Assembly: GCF_027580225.2 (NCBI RefSeq)
Contig: NC_073339.2
Coordinates: forward strand, 42,452,501-42,516,500
Origin: Misgurnus anguillicaudatus
Lineage: Eukaryota > Chordata > Actinopteri > Cypriniformes > Cobitidae
Direction of reading: 5' to 3'
DNA: 64,000 nucleotides
Position numbers and translations under genes: made by a program. This document shows, one piece after another, positions 31,001 through 43,085 of the stretch (the stretch's first letter is position 1; the number at the start of each line of letters is the position of its first letter). The notes beneath the pieces were generated by a model. That model had not been told where the DNA came from, ran no database searches, and was given only the letters and a program-made list of their open reading frames with translations.

Positions 31001-34000
31001 AACCTTTTCTTTGCTATAACAATGTGTTTTAAACACACTAAGATATAGCAGTTAGAAAAAACTAACAAGCTAATAGTCAAGAGTCAGGTCCAACTAAAAC
31101 AACCACTGATCACAACAATGGCGACTCCAAACGAAACAGCCAACATCCAATCCCAAATCAAGACAACAACTCTACAAGCAAGATGTAAAATGCAATTCTA
31201 GGCCTCAAACACAGATGGCGATAGAGAGGACAAAGCCACAGACTGCTGCCTTCAACCCTCTCCGGTGCCACCCCTCCAACACTCTGGGGAGTGGACCCAT
31301 ACAAACACCGAGCAGTGCCAACCCAACTCCCGGGATTTTGCAGTGTAGATTATATATTATAACATGATAAAATTGCCACGTTATAGGGGAGTATTTTTTT
31401 TTTTTTTACAGAAAACAGAAAAAGATTTTCATATGTCCCCTTATAGTCAAAATATAAATATAGGTTTCCCAGACAATGATTATCCTAAGCCAGGACTATG
31501 ACTTAGTTTCATTAGGGAATATAACTAGTTTTAACAATCCTACCTTGACTTGTGTGCATTTTAAGGCAAAACAAAGGTCACTGATGTATTTTAATATATG
31601 TCAGTGCAAGTTTGTTTGGACAGCTCTTACATTTATTTTTGACTACGACTTGTCAAATCCCTGTCTGGAAAACCGCCCCATAAACAACTATTTAATACAT
31701 TTAAAATGTAATTTTTAAACATTTAAAATTATAGATGATAGTTATAGATGATAGTGATAAACATAATGGTTCATCTGAGCTACTAACTTACATTTTAATA
31801 CTACTACATATACACACTGTCTAGGTAACACACACATACAAATACATAAACCAATGGTTAAAAATGAAGTTTTACCCTTTTCACTGATTATCTGATGGAT
31901 CATCTTCAACTTCTCAAAAAGTGGTCGTTGTATTAAATTGACTGATTCTGCAGCTATGATGTAAACCAGGCAGAAAGTCTGGTCAGAGACGGAAGGGTTT
32001 TTGTTGTAATATTCATCTTCAGAAGTGATTGCTTTGCTTTCTTTGAACTAGGTTTGTGAATAAGGCACAAAATAGAAGCATAAGATATTGAACACATACA
32101 AATCTTTTAGTAAAGTGTTTAAATGTTAAGTAAATAAAGTAGTTTATTACTTTATAGTCCTCCATCACATGGCCAAGTATGGTGCTGATGATGTCATCTA
32201 CTTGTGACCCAGACAATTTTTCAGGTTCTAAGCCCATCATATCACTGATGACAAAAGGCAACACCTCTCCACGTTCATTTCTGATTTCATACATGGTGAG
32301 CTACAAACCAAGAAACAAACCAAAAACAGCAAAAATTTATCAGTTTTGAAGAGAATATTTCCAATTATATTTCTTTGAAAACAAAGTTTCAGCAATAAAA
32401 CAATACATACGTATTTGGTCAAACTGAAACCCGCACCAAAGGTTGATCCAGCAAGCGCTTCATTAATAATCTCTCCTTGAAAGGCGCTGTTGACCGAGTT
32501 TATGAAGCTGGACTTTCCTGCTCCAATTTGTCCAGCTAGCAGGATCCTGACGTTTCTTACATCTGTATTTCTCACAGAGAAGCTCTCTAGATTTTTTTTC
32601 AGCGTTCCCTTTTGCCTGTGCAAAGACAAAAGAAAATGTTTTGTGCAGATGCTACCATAACATGCACTGCCTGAACTCTGCTGTCTTTATGTCTAACTCA
32701 GGGAACGTTTACACAACCACAAAGTACAAAATAGTCTTGGTTCAAAGAATAGCTCAATAGCGAGCACTTCAACTATTATATTATATTTGTTGAAACGCAC
32801 GCGTGATCAGTGGAGGTTCGCGTTGCGGACCAAAGCGCAAGTATATACAAAAGCTTAATGCGCAAGCATTGGACTCTTGCTCGGACCTGAATGCGCACAG
32901 CATGGACTCCTTTTATCACCTGAATTTGTTGTTCTGCTCCCTGCATGCAGCACATTTCAGAGTGTTCATGCGACTAAGACCGACAGTGTTGCCCTTAGAG
33001 TAAATCAGCTTCTTTTTTGTCTACCAATCAAGTTACTTGTCATAAATTAGTAAAAAATAAACAAATAAATAAATTAGTAAACTACCCTACCCCCTGATCC
33101 TATGTGTATCAGAAATTTCAGAGGGTGACGATAGGACGATCTCAAAGCTCAAAAACACTAAATAAACAGCTTTTGCAGTGATATTATTAGGAATGATGAC
33201 AACATTTTCAAAACCCCCAAAGCTCAAATTTATCACCTGACAAGACAGAACAGTAACAATCCATTGAGGATTGAGAAAGTAATTATATTTTTTATATTCA
33301 TATTCATATAAATCAGAGGAAAAAGTTAGATATGGATGTCAATAGAAGGTGTGTGACTGAAAATGCTGCTTATTCACATGTTTTTGCTCGTAACTTTCTA
33401 ATTTTATCTGATATTTGCATTAAATTTTAACAGAAGGTAGAATTTTGTTAGTTCTTTTAAATAAAATTAACATTTACTGTTTTAGTTGGAATGGACATCA
33501 AACTTTAGTTGGAATGGGCATCAGACCCATGGTAACCATGGTTTTTAGAACAATGCCTGCAGTTCTGATGTTCTGACAGGGTTCGTTATAGTCTATTACC
33601 AGAAATGTGACTACCAAATTTCTGTGGCTTATTTAAATACCATCTCCTCCATAGATTTAAAGTACAGTGTTTCAGTACAAAGATAAAAGATATATAGTTT
33701 GGTCCACCTACCTTTCATTAGAGTCCAGAGTTTAGTGGAAGAAAGTGACACAAATTTTCAAACAATTGCTATGATCTAAAAACACCTCCAGGTTGAAAGC
33801 TTAAAATATCAAACGCTACTGGTGGTCGGACTTGACCTATTTATTGTTGTATTTAAAACAAAAAACAAGGCTTTGAACCAGTTTATGGAACGAAAATGAA
33901 AACCAGAAACTTTTGATGTTTTGCAAGGAACAGAAACGAAACCAGAAACTTTTAGAAAATATATGTTCCGGAACAGAATCTTGTATTTAGAATAATGGTA

Positions 34001-37000
34001 ACCGGTTAATACCATTATATTTTTCATTCTTCGACAAGATTTCTGTCCAATACTCGATAAAGTTAACTTCCAGTCGTTATTGACTCATCTGAGAAATGAG
34101 AAGCTTGCCACCAGGAAGAAGCCTACTCAAGCCCAAGTCTCTAATGCTCAATCATAAGAGGTAAATATTGTAGGCTACCAAGTATCTCAAGATGTTTGTT
34201 TTTTACTAATTAGTGGTGTAACGGATCGCAGTTGATCCATGATCCGTACAGATCACGAACCCACGGTTCGGCTCGCTTGCAATTCAGATTAATACGCAAA
34301 TTTAAATAGGGTAAAAGTTGATCATTTGCACGTGTTTCAAAGGCTTGCAAAAGTTAACACTTATGTGGTTTTAAACAATTTAACCACAAAAAGGCGCTAA
34401 ACCGAGCAATTTTCTGTACACACCAATGCACATGCGGTTGAATGTGTCCGGTCGAGCTCCAAACAAACGTGACTATCCCTATGCCCTTCAAAGATCAGAA
34501 CTCTTGATGTATAAACTTTAGAGAAAGTTGCACAACTGTGTCTCATACTGTAGTCCATTAAAATACATTTGGTGTATAAAGCACTGAAACCCAACGTAAT
34601 TTTCACTTTATGTGGAGCGACTGTTTTTATTGCATATTCTTCCTGAAGCGCCATTTGGAATTCGTCCTCCGTCTGTGTGTGTGTGCGTGTTTATTGCACT
34701 CAATTGGGAAAAAAATCTGGTTCAAAGCCCTCGTAAAAACATGCTACAACCTTGCGTCTAGAAGTGAATATTGCATGACACACATTTAAAAGTACCGCGC
34801 AGGCTGAAAAGAGATTCTTCGACCCAGAAATTCGACGTGCGTGCCCGCGATGTCAGCACTGCTACACAGCAAAATTCCCAGTGTTAAATTAACACTGCTC
34901 GGTGTTTATATAATCCACACCAAGATTGGTGTTAAAAAAACACTAAATCAGTGTTAAAGTTAATAAGATAATGAAGTGATTGAGTCATTAATAGTGAACA
35001 CCTGCTGGTCATTCCGTGTCAAATCAACTCAATTTTGGAATTGTTCCTGTCTTAAAATTTTTATTTTGTTGACTCTTTTTCTGGAAAAAGTAATACTAAA
35101 ATGAGGAAGAAAGCCAAATTATTAAATGCAATAGATGAAATCACCATAGTTAAATGAACACTATCATCACCTCTGTTTGAAAACTAAAATTACAACTTGC
35201 TTGCAGAGTTACATGGATGATAGGTTTAACTTCTAAAGAACTGCTGTTAATCTGGTTAATAAAGTAAGTCACCATTGCTCCGATTAGTGTTTCCTTTAGT
35301 TGGGTACTTGGGTCTTGAAGTTTACTGTTAGTTTTCTTCTGCTCGTTGTGGCAGTGTGTTTATAAAACACATCTGTTAAAGCAGAGAAAGATGAGAGAAA
35401 TGAAGTCTATAACTGTTACTATGTTAATAAGTATGAAAGTATAAGTCTTGGGATTCAATGATATCATAAAAAAATAATCACTGAATATAAGTGTTTAATT
35501 TATGTTCTGCCAACCCTGTGAGGCTCCCATGAAATCCAACAGTGCTGTAAAAAGTCCACATACCCTAAAGAGTTAAATATTGTTTAACCAAATCTAATCT
35601 GTGGTTTAAGTCAGACGCACTGAGACATCAACAATCAGCCTATAAAACACAATCATGGTGACAATCAACAACAAAGCTTCATGCCGCAATGCATGCTGGG
35701 TACCAGGATTGTAGAAAACTCATTCATAAATCCCATCATTCATTGCAACATGACAAAAATTTAGCAACTTTCCTACCATTAACTGTCATAATTGTTGAGA
35801 TTTGTATCAGAAATCATGAAGTCTCTCTTAAAGGGGACATATTATGAAAATCAGACTTTTTCCATGTTTAAGTGCTATAATTGTGTCCCCAGTGCTTCTA
35901 TCAACCTAGAAAATGTTAAAAAGATCAACCCAATAACTTAGTTTTGGTAAATCATTTTCTGCAAGCATGTGAAAAATAGGTCATTGTAATTTGGCCCTTA
36001 TTGTGATGCCAGAATAAGGTAATACCGCCCCCTTAATCTGCACTATCCAACCACAGCACAACCATTTAGTATGGAGAGAAAGAGAGAGAGAAAATAATTC
36101 ACAGCACAATTGAGTTTCAATTGCAACAAACCACCATCATTGTGATCAGTGGTTGCACTTCATCCGCTCATTTGCATTTTAAATGACACACCCAAAACGG
36201 CACACTTTTGCTCAGACCTATTTTAGACTTAGTTTACATCTTAAAAAAAATCTCTAAATATGTCCCCTTTAAGCAAAAAACAACAACAAAAAACACTAAA
36301 GCATTACGGCAGTCTCATTCAATACAATGTCATTTGCATAGCGCTTTTTTATATGCCTGTTTCTTCATAACTAATTTGTGATCAAATGTTTCAATGATTT
36401 GTAGAGTAGAATATAATAAAAATAAAATGAGAAGGTCTGGAAGGTTTTCCCTCTACATGAAGCAATGAACAAGTGGTCTTAGTAAAACATTGTTGCTATT
36501 GCTAGAAGAGGAGAGTTAGATCAGTGAAGGTCAAGGGACAAATGCCTAACTAAAGGAAACACTAATCACAGTAATGATGACTTCAAATGAACTCATAACA
36601 AACACAAACTTAAGATTTAATGTGATACATTTTGTGATAAATGTCTATTTGACTTGTGAGACATCGCGTCAGAAAAAAGATTTGTCTACTAAATCACGCG
36701 TGTGGATGCTGGAATAGTTGAGCACTTGTATTTTGTTCTGACAGCTGTTTAGAAGTTAAACTTATCCAATTAGAAAATAACTCAGCAAGTTATCTTTTTA
36801 TTTTCAAACAGAGATGCTGATAGAGAGGCAAACGTGAAATATTGCAGCTTTTGAAGACATGCACCCAACAGTATTCATCTATTGCATTTAATAATTTGTC
36901 TTTCTTTATTATTTTAGTATTTTCTCCAGAAAACGAGCCATCAAAACAAAAACTCAGAAACAGGAAAATGTCCAAAATGTAATTGATTTGAATGACCAGC

Positions 37001-40000
37001 AGGTGTTCATCACCAATGTCTCAATCATCACTTCATCATCTCATCAACTCCAACACTGATTCAGAGTTATATTTTTAACACCAGTCGTTTTTAACACCGA
37101 TCTTGGTGTGGATTATATAAACACCAAATAGTGTTGATTTAACACTGATAGAGTTAATTTAACACTGGGGATTTTCCTGTGTACTATTATTATGGTAGAC
37201 ATAGGCATATATTAAAATAATCTTTTCTAGGCTATTACAAACTTACCTCCAATCAAATGGTCTCCATGGTTGTTCAAATTCTGGAAGAGAAAATACATAT
37301 GATTTAAACCATTTTCGACAAACTGAGAATTTATCTGTGGTATACTCAGATTATGAAAATACAGCTTCAGTTACCTATAATATAATAACTATTTAACATA
37401 CTACATAACTACATTTATGGACTTGATCAGAACATGACACAAAGATATTCTCAATACTTAAATTGTAGCTTCCATGTTCTCCTAAAACCAACTTCAGGCA
37501 TCTTGCTGGACATCTCAATTCTTTAATTGCACCATGAGGCAAGTAGGGCTCGTCTTGTGTAGCCAGACCTTCAATACTGAAGGTCTGGTGTTTTTCACTG
37601 CTTTTTCTAGACAAAGCCGGCCCACAAGTTGTTTGACCGACATGTCAAACAACCAATCACAGTTTGTTTCGTCCAGCGTCACGTTTCAGACTCCCCACAA
37701 TTACTCACAATAGAACAACGTTGTGCACTACATCAACAGCCACACCAATGAGATGCTCCCGGTAAACATCTGTTTGAAGCATATCTCTCCACTTTTTAAC
37801 ACCTACAAGCAATTCAGGAGAATTGAACTTTTAGACTCCACTAACTGCCTCTAGCAAAACTCTTGGACGTCTTCTAGAGAGTCTATGCCGTGAACTTTGC
37901 ATATATTTGAGAATCCAATGTTTAGCTGATCATGATAACTAGTCATTACCCAGATAGCAATTACATTTGCCCCGGATCCATTTTAAGGCCCTGGCCTCCG
38001 TTTCTATCTTAGAGACGTTTTCTGATTGTGATCCAGATCCGTGCCAGATAGAGGTTTCAGCTTAAACATCTAACTGCCATCAGTTTAGTATTTATATAAT
38101 TTTACAGATGTGGCCCAGATCACTTTTCCCATAGGTAACCGAAAGACGTTAGATGTGTCTGACACTGATTTGGTCTAGATCTGCAATACGAATCTGAGCC
38201 GATACTGACAATCAGGCGTTGCTGGATCGGTGTTGGATCAGCACTGATACATATCCGCAACCAGAGGTGTAAAATCCATGTGCCATGAGTAAAAGTCCTT
38301 CTTCAGTATTTTGTTCCAATCACCTGGATCTGCTAATTACCACAGTTTTTCAGCAGGAGGTGACCTCCTGACTCGTTGGTGTTTTAAGCCCTCAACGAAG
38401 CCTTCAAGGCAGCGCTGCCTGGAAGGCAATCCCCGTGCCCCGAGCGCCTCCGCCAATCACAGCACCGGTGCAAGACATCGAGCCCCCCGCCAGCCCCCGG
38501 CAGCCTGAGCCCACCGCCGGTCAGGTGAGTAGCGCAGATATGGTAAGATAGGAATGTGACTATTTTTGAATTCAGCTTGAAATGTTTTGAGTGTTTAAGT
38601 GACGTGTTTCTGCGTTTTCACATATTTGCAACGCCACTTTCTTTTTCGTGCCAGTTTCATGCTGTGTCCGATATCACCTACTAACGTACTACATAGTATG
38701 CAAAAAGCACTACTTTGCCTACTATATAGTATGGAAGTATGTTTCGGATCCTTTTTTTCAAGCCATTGTTGCATGGGATTTGGTTATGATTTGTTGTTTT
38801 TGTCTGATGTTTAAACTGTTTTCGCGTGAGGATAAAATTGGGTTTGGTATAAAGCAGATGTCATTTTAAGCATTGGTTATATGTTTATTTGTCAGAATTT
38901 TAAACTCTTTTCGCTTGGGGTTAGAGTTGGGTTAGGGTGAGGATGTAATTTTATGTAACAGAAAGTTGTTCTAATCCCAAGCGATAATTGTAAGATAATA
39001 AGAAAAAAAATTGAGTAACCAATATGTGAAACTGGCACAAAAAAGAAAGGGGCCATGGCACAAGACTTTTTTAAAGTGTCAAATAAATCTTTGGTGTCCC
39101 CAGAGCACATATGTAAAGTTTTAGCTCAAAATACCTTATAGATAATTTATTATAACATGTTAAAATTGACACTTTGTTGGTGTGTGCAAAAATGTGCCGT
39201 TTTGGGTGTCTCATTTAAAATGCAAATGAGCGGATGAAGTGTAAACACTGATCACAATGATTTGTTGCAATTGAAACTCAATTGTGCTGTGAATTATTTT
39301 TTTTTCTTTCTTTTTCTCTGCACTAAATGGCAGTGCTGTGATTTGATAGTGCAGATTAAGGGGGTGGTATTATTCTAATAAGAGCTCCTTATGACATCAT
39401 AAAGAGAGCCAAATTTCAACGACCTATTTTTGTATGTGCTTGTAGAAAATGGTTTACCAAAACTAAGTTAATGGGTTGATCTTCTTCACATTTTCTAGGT
39501 CAAGAGAAGCACTGGGGATCCAATTATAGCACTTAAACATGGAAAAAGTCTCATTTTCATGCCATGGCCCCTTTAAACGTTGGAAACATTTCGAGCTGAA
39601 TTCAAGTACCGTCACATTCCTATCTTACCATATCTGCACTACTCACCTGACCAATGGTGAGCTGAACTGGCGGAAGGCTCGATATGCAGCACTAGTGCTG
39701 TGATTGGCTGAAACGCTCGGGGCACGGGGCGTGCCTTCCAGGCAGCGCTGCCTTGAAGGCTTCGTTGAGGGCTTAAAAAACCAACGCGTCAGGAGGTCGT
39801 AGATAGGAGTTTTCCTTACTCAAACATGTTCTGAGGGCAAAAAGAATGTGATTGGTTCACAAAAACGACCAATCAAAATGCTCGTTACTGGTTTAAGCCC
39901 TCAGCGGAGCCTTCAAGGCAGCTTCTGCAGTGAAGCAGTTCGAGCTCACCGTTGATCAGATGAGTAGCGCAGATATGGTAAGATAGGAATGAGACTGTTT

Positions 40001-42779
40001 TTGAATTCAGCTCGAAACGTTTCGAGTATTTAAGTGACGCGTTTTCACGTGTCTGTGGCACGACTTTCTTTTTCGTGCCACTTTCACGGATTGGTTACTC
40101 AATTTTTTTCCTTTTTTCAAACCATTGTCGATTGGGATTGGGGTTAGATTTGTGGTTTTCGTCACATTTTTAAACTATTCTCGCGCGAGGATAAGTTGGG
40201 TTTGGGTTAAAATGACATTGTTTATACATTTATTTGTCAGAAAACTTAATTGTTCTTGCTTGGAGTTGGGGTTAGAGTTGGGTTAGGGTGAGGATGTCAT
40301 TTTATGTAACAGAAAGTTGTTCTAACCCCAATCCCAAGCGACAATGGTAAGAAAATAGGAAAAACAATTGAGTAACCAATACGTGAAACTGGCACGAAAA
40401 AGAAAGTCGTGCCACGGACTTTCACTGCAGAAGCTGCCTTGGAGGCTCCGCTGAGGGCTTAAACCAGTAACAAGCATTTTGATTGGTCGTTTTTGTGAAC
40501 CAATCACATTCTTTCTGCCCTCAGAACATGTTTGAGTAAGGAAAACTCCTACGTGCCAGGAGGTCACCTCCTGCTGAAAAACTGTGCTAATTAGCAAATC
40601 CAGGTGATTGGAACAAAATACTGGAGAGGACTTTTACTCATAGCACATTTTACACCTCTGTCCGCAACAACCCCGAAAAACAGACCAGAAACGGCTTCGG
40701 CCCGATGTACGTTTGGACTCAGGAACGAGTCCGACTCTATCGTTTTGCGGTTGCGGTCCTGTTCCGTTACAGCATCCAGTGGCTATCAGGGTATTATCCA
40801 CATGAACACGACTGATTCCCTTCCTCAATGGAACGTCAGAGCTTTGTTTTCCAGGGACCGAAACTAATCGTGACACTCACGTCTCCTGGAAATCCGGTTT
40901 ATTTAACCAATCAAAAGATGACTTCAACATTCCCACAGGGTTTCCAGGATAGTGTAAAGCCCACAATACACTGCAGGATTTTTGCCCTTATAAGATCATT
41001 ACTTATCACACTGTGCGACATGGATCGTTTAAACTGGGGTATGACAGGCATCTAGACTGTACGATGATGACACAGAAGCTATCGTAGGCTATCATTGGAC
41101 GCAAGACCGGGATAACGGCCGTCTTTAAACCTCTCTCGTTGTACGACAAAGAACCACAGATGAAGAGCCACGATCACAGAAATCGCGACGATTGTTTCAC
41201 GATGACAATCTTTCGTCTGGGACAGCCAAGAATCGCGCAGTGTACCCTGGGCTTTACATAAACATCAGATGTTTAGTCAGAAGCCACGCCCATGTGTAAC
41301 AGAGCACTCTGTGACTCCCCATCCCTGGAAACTGGCAATTTACAGCAGCTTCAGGGATCTAAATAAAATAATGTTGTTTGATTTTATGTATGTAATCATT
41401 AATCTTTTGGTCTTCTCAATGCTTCTTCTGGTTTCAATGTTAACGGTGCAATCAGGGAGTTTTAGCGGCATCTAGTGGTGAGACTGTGGTAAATTGCAAC
41501 CAACAGCTCAGTTGAAAGGTTATCCATCCTTTTCGAAACACATGGTAAAGCTATGGTAGCTGCCACAGGACTATAACGTCATCATCTGAGACAACATAGT
41601 GGCATAACACGTTTAGGGCTACTGCAGAACCGCGATGAACTTCCATGTAAGGGGATCCGCAGCATATGTAAATAAAATGGCTTATTCTAAGGCAGTGGTT
41701 CACAATCCTGGTCCTGGAGCCCCACTGCTCTGCACATTTTGTATGTCTCCCTTGTTTAACACAGCTGATTCAAATCATCAGCTCATTAGCAGAGATCTCA
41801 TTGTCTGTCATATAAGAGAGACATACAAAATGTGCAGAGCAGTGGGGCTCCAGGACCAGGATTGAGAACCACTGTTCTAAGGTAATAAAAACATATCTGT
41901 TTGTTATGTAAGGTCTTTTCCAACCACTGAAAACATAGTTATGTATATTATATTCCATTTTTTAACCCAGCATGTGTTCTGTCCAATATTTACCCATTAT
42001 GGGTCAAAAATAACCCAGATATTTTTAGAGTGTATGAACTCTAAAGTATCCGTTTATTTGTATTATTAAATTAATATTTAATAATAGAGAATGTGTTTCC
42101 CAAAAGTATTGTGGGCCTGAAATGATTATACGAATAATTTTCCCTACAACTAACATAACTTCATCTTTCTTATTCGTTGCTGAAGAAATGATCTTCCAAA
42201 TTTTACATAGACTCTCAATAGAAAAGAATGCAATAAAGTTAAATATATTTATTCTGTCGCATATGTCATAAAAAAATTTTAAGATGTAAAATAAATCTTT
42301 GGCATCCCCAGAGCACATATATAAAGTTTTAGCTCAAAATACTATATAAATAATTTATTATAACATGTTAAAATTGCCTCTTTGTAAGTGTGTGCAAAAA
42401 TGTGCTGTTTTGGGTGTGTCCTTAAAAATGCAAATGAGTGGATGAAATACAAATACTGATCACAATGATGGTGGTTTGTTGCAATTGAAACTCAATTGTG
42501 CTGTCAATTATTTTTTCTCTTTGTCTTTCTCTCTGTACTAAATTTTGATCTAATTTTTAATGTGCTTGCAGAGAATGGTTTACCAAAACTAAGTTACTGG
42601 GTTGATAGAAGCACTGGGAACCCAATTATACCACTTAAACATGGAAAAAGTCAGATTTTCATTTCATGACCCATTTAATGCAGTTGATATGTAACAGTGT
42701 GTGTCTAAAAGAAAAGAACCTTCTTACCCGGGTTAGGCAATTCAGGTATTGGTTCTGCTTTTCCCATTGAGAGTCCCAT
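27879..42779 (-). CDS. IFI44-like GTPase gene B (complete)
   Basis: Interferon-induced protein 44-like gene on the minus strand. Coding exons in transcript order: 42779-42728, 37280-37247, 32615-32411, 32300-32151, 32047-31876, 28234-28134, 28049-27879. They sum to 885 nt, 294 residues plus stop. All junctions are GT...AG and phases match throughout. The protein starts MGLSMGKAEP, has a PWRPFDW lead-in, P-loop GQIGAGKSSF, DMMG as DxxG and TKVD, and ends ALK. No membrane segment or signal peptide is evident, so it is probably cytosolic. Family members are interferon-induced in vertebrates; their biochemical role is unsettled. A second ATG four codons in (42767) is an alternative start. Introns are full of transposons. 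Exon for exon it matches gene A, which it faces tail to tail. Confidence 0.82.
28134..28234 (-). CDS. Gene B, exon 6 (TKxD exon)
   Basis: 101 nt between acceptor CATTGTAG and donor GTAAAT. It encodes LPQVIVMTKVDEACPLVKND with the G4 motif TKVD, and ends KIKKL where gene A has KIKNR. Confidence 0.8.
28316..29716. mobile_element. Cluster of TTAA MITE copies nested in one another
   Basis: 28316-28340 is the terminus of the copy shared with gene A (copy g). A second copy starts at 28344 after TTAA. It is interrupted by 28526-29272 and continues to about 29352, where a third copy (AGGGGCCATGTCACAAGACT) begins and runs to CTATGACCCCT at 29716. All lie in the intron between exons 6 and 5 of gene B. 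Confidence 0.65.
28526..29272. mobile_element. About 750-bp MITE with GAGGCTGTTTACACTTGG ends
   Basis: GAGGCTGTTTACACTTGG and CCAAGTGTAAACAGCCCCTC are inverted ends. GATCACAAGTACGACG / CTTGTGATCCGATCGATGAA and GGTGTAAACG motifs are mirrored inside. It sits in the middle of a TTAA MITE. Confidence 0.7.
29784..31345. mobile_element. TA-flanked foldback element, copy 1
   Basis: CACTGCAAAATCCCGGGAGT and ACTCCCGGGATTTTGCAGTG are the ends, flanked by TA (29782-29783, 31346-31347). The inverted arms extend through GTGTTTATATAGGTCCACTC and CTATCACCATCTCTGTTTGA to about 150 bp, with further mirrored blocks inside. It has no transposase. TA duplication suggests Tc1/mariner-type mobilisation. It interrupts older MITE sequence that resumes at 31348. 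Confidence 0.8.
31348..31875. other. Intron 5 DNA of gene B, no gene
   Basis: 31348-31443 completes a TTAA MITE copy split by the foldback (ending ATATGTCCCC). 31440-31720 contains a further repeat (TTTCCCAGACAATGATTATC) related in inverse to about 29960-30190. No coding feature was found. Confidence 0.45.
31876..32047 (-). CDS. Gene B, exon 5
   Basis: 172 nt between CACAAACCTAG and donor GTAAAA. It encodes FKESKAITSEDEYYN, then PSVSDQTFCLVYIIAAES, and ends with MIHQIISEKG, where both gene A copies have IVRERISEKG. Confidence 0.8.
32151..32300 (-). CDS. Gene B, exon 4 (DxxG exon)
   Basis: 150 nt between acceptor TTGGTTTGTAG and donor GTAATA. It encodes VLPFVISDMMGLE, where DMMG fits DxxG, then VDDIISTILGHVMEDYK. 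Confidence 0.8.
32411..32615 (-). CDS. Gene B, exon 3 (P-loop exon)
   Basis: 205 nt between acceptor TCTTTGCACAG and donor GTATGT. It encodes GQIGAGKSSFINSVNSAF with the Walker A motif and a full switch I segment ending GAGFSLTKY, which gene A lacks in this form. Confidence 0.82.
32616..34864. other. Gene B intron 2 DNA with no identified gene
   Basis: Over 2 kb I see no exon or complete transposon. 33830-34020 has degenerate repeats of AACCAGAAACTTTT type, and 34213-34270 resembles a transposon fragment (GTGGTGTAACGGATCGC). Frames of 66-85 codons carry no recognisable protein motif. Confidence 0.4.
34865..37181. mobile_element. TA-flanked foldback element, copy 3, with nested MITE
   Basis: CACAGCAAAATTCCCAGTGT at the left and AACACTGGGGATTTTCCTGTG at the right, flanked by TA. 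The arms hold repeated AACACTG / CAGTGTT motifs and AATCCACACCAAGATTGGTG mirrored near 37095. It is a diverged relative of 29784-31345 and is interrupted by TTAA MITE k. It lies in gene B intron 2. Confidence 0.7.
35832..36268 (-). mobile_element. TTAA MITE, copy k
   Basis: AGGGGACATATTATGAAAAT to AAATATGTCCCCT, with TTAA at 35828-35831 and 36269-36272. It is full length and nested in a foldback element. Confidence 0.86.
37247..37280 (-). CDS. Gene B, exon 2 (34 nt)
   Basis: The acceptor TTTTCTCTTCCAG and donor GTAAGT bound FEQPWRPFDW with split codons. It is identical in length to gene A's 5081-5114. The intron just 3' of it shows a small inversion relative to gene A. Confidence 0.78.
37281..38261. 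repeat. Gene B intron 1, repeat fragments
   Basis: 37281-37440 is homologous to the region before gene A exon 2. 37555-37680 contains a repeat with CCAGACCTTCAATACTGAAG. About 37930-38261 is GATCCAGAT-rich transposon-like sequence that resumes at 40661 beyond the hAT element. No coding exon was recognised. Confidence 0.45.
39047..39576 (+). mobile_element. TTAA MITE, diverged copy l
   Basis: GGGGCCATGGCACAAGACTT at the left and CATGCCATGGCCCC at the right, with internal family sequence (GGGTGTCTCATTTAAAATGC, CACTGATCACAATGA). The right flank is TTTAAA; the left flank is eroded. Confidence 0.65.
39801..40552. repeat. Foldback element of the GGAGTTTTCCTTACTC family, complete copy
   Basis: AGATAGGAGTTTTCCTTACT and the right end GTAAGGAAAACTCCTA are inverted. 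Arms of about 350 bp include TGAGTAGCGCAGATATGGTA, ACTTTCTTTTTCGTGCCA and GATTGGGATTGGGGTTAG motifs. Related copies are at 12049-13633 and 58055-58913. Confidence 0.75.
40661..41692. repeat. Gene B intron 1, transposon-like DNA without gene
   Basis: 40661-41260 is a moderately GC-rich sequence continuing the unit cut by the hAT insertion. 41298-41400 is a copy of the dispersed repeat seen at 7795 (CTGTGACTCCCCATCCCTGG). Overlapping frames of 75-87 codons have no protein signature. Confidence 0.4.
41693..41874. mobile_element. 182-bp hAT-type MITE with TTCTAAGG duplication
   Basis: CAGTGGTTCACAATCCTGGT and ACCAGGATTGAGAACCACTG are near-perfect inverted ends. TTCTAAGG lies at 41685-41692 and 41875-41882. 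The arms GAGCCCCACTGCTCTGCACA are also inverted, so most of the element is a hairpin. Confidence 0.9.
42262..42675 (+). mobile_element. TTAA MITE, copy m (left end eroded)
   Basis: Family sequence (GGCATCCCCAGAGCACATAT, GGGTGTGTCC, ACTGATCACAATGATGGTGG) ends TTCATGACCCA before TTTAA. It lies 50 bp from exon 1 of gene B, in intron 1. Confidence 0.65.
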
Positions 42780-42788
42780 TTGCTTGTT
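42728..42788 (-). CDS. Gene B, first coding exon
   Basis: The acceptor GTGTCCCACAG and donor GTAAGA bound 61 nt; translation starts at the ATG ending at 42779 (coding part 42728-42779). It encodes MGLSMGKAEPIPELPNP. An internal in-frame ATG at 42765-42767 is a possible second start. Confidence 0.72.
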
Positions 42789-42811
42789 CTGTGGGACACA
42801 CGCAACATCTA

Positions 42812-42962
42812 CACTTTAAAAATGTCTGGTTTATTTTTGACCCATAGTGGGTAAATATTGGACAGAACACATGCTGGGTTAAAAATTACCCCATTGGTCA
42901 ATTTTAACCCAGTGGTGTGTTCTGTCCAATATTTAAAATAAACCAGACATTTTTAGAGTGTG
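42812..42962. mobile_element. MITE of the GACCCA / AACCCAG palindromic type
   Basis: ACACTTTAAAAATGTCTGGT at the left pairs with ACCAGACATTTTTAGAGTGT at the right. ATATTGGACAGAACACA is mirrored by TGTGTTCTGTCCAATAT, so the element folds almost entirely. It lies in the 5' UTR intron of gene B. Confidence 0.78.
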
Positions 42963-43085
42963 TATGTACATTTCTAATTATTGAGACTCAATAAAAAGTT
43001 AAGACCCATACATACTGGAAAGTGGTAATAAGTGATAACATTAAAGATAACAATATTGAAATAAATAAATTTGAAAATTCCTTAC

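Larger units (their letters stand above)
38262..40660. mobile_element. 2.4-kb hAT-type element with nested foldbacks and MITE
   Basis: CAGAGGTGTAAAATCC and ACATTTTACACCTCTG are its ends. TCCGCAAC is duplicated at 38254-38261 and 40661-40668. Arms match inward (TTTTGTTCCAATCACCTGGA, CAGTTTTTCAGCAGGAGGTG). The interior is entirely other elements: foldback arms 38390-39800, MITE copy l and foldback 39801-40552. There is no transposase. Confidence 0.85.

Noticed and set aside
38311..38508. 65-codon GC-rich frame rich in Pro/Ser/Ala
   Set aside because: It lies in a foldback arm inside a hAT element, and the mirror copy near 39700 has no matching frame.
40322..40876. Overlapping frames of 80-91 codons on both strands
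   Set aside because: They fall in foldback arms and repeat DNA; the same peptide pieces appear at 57962-58207 because the repeat is shared.
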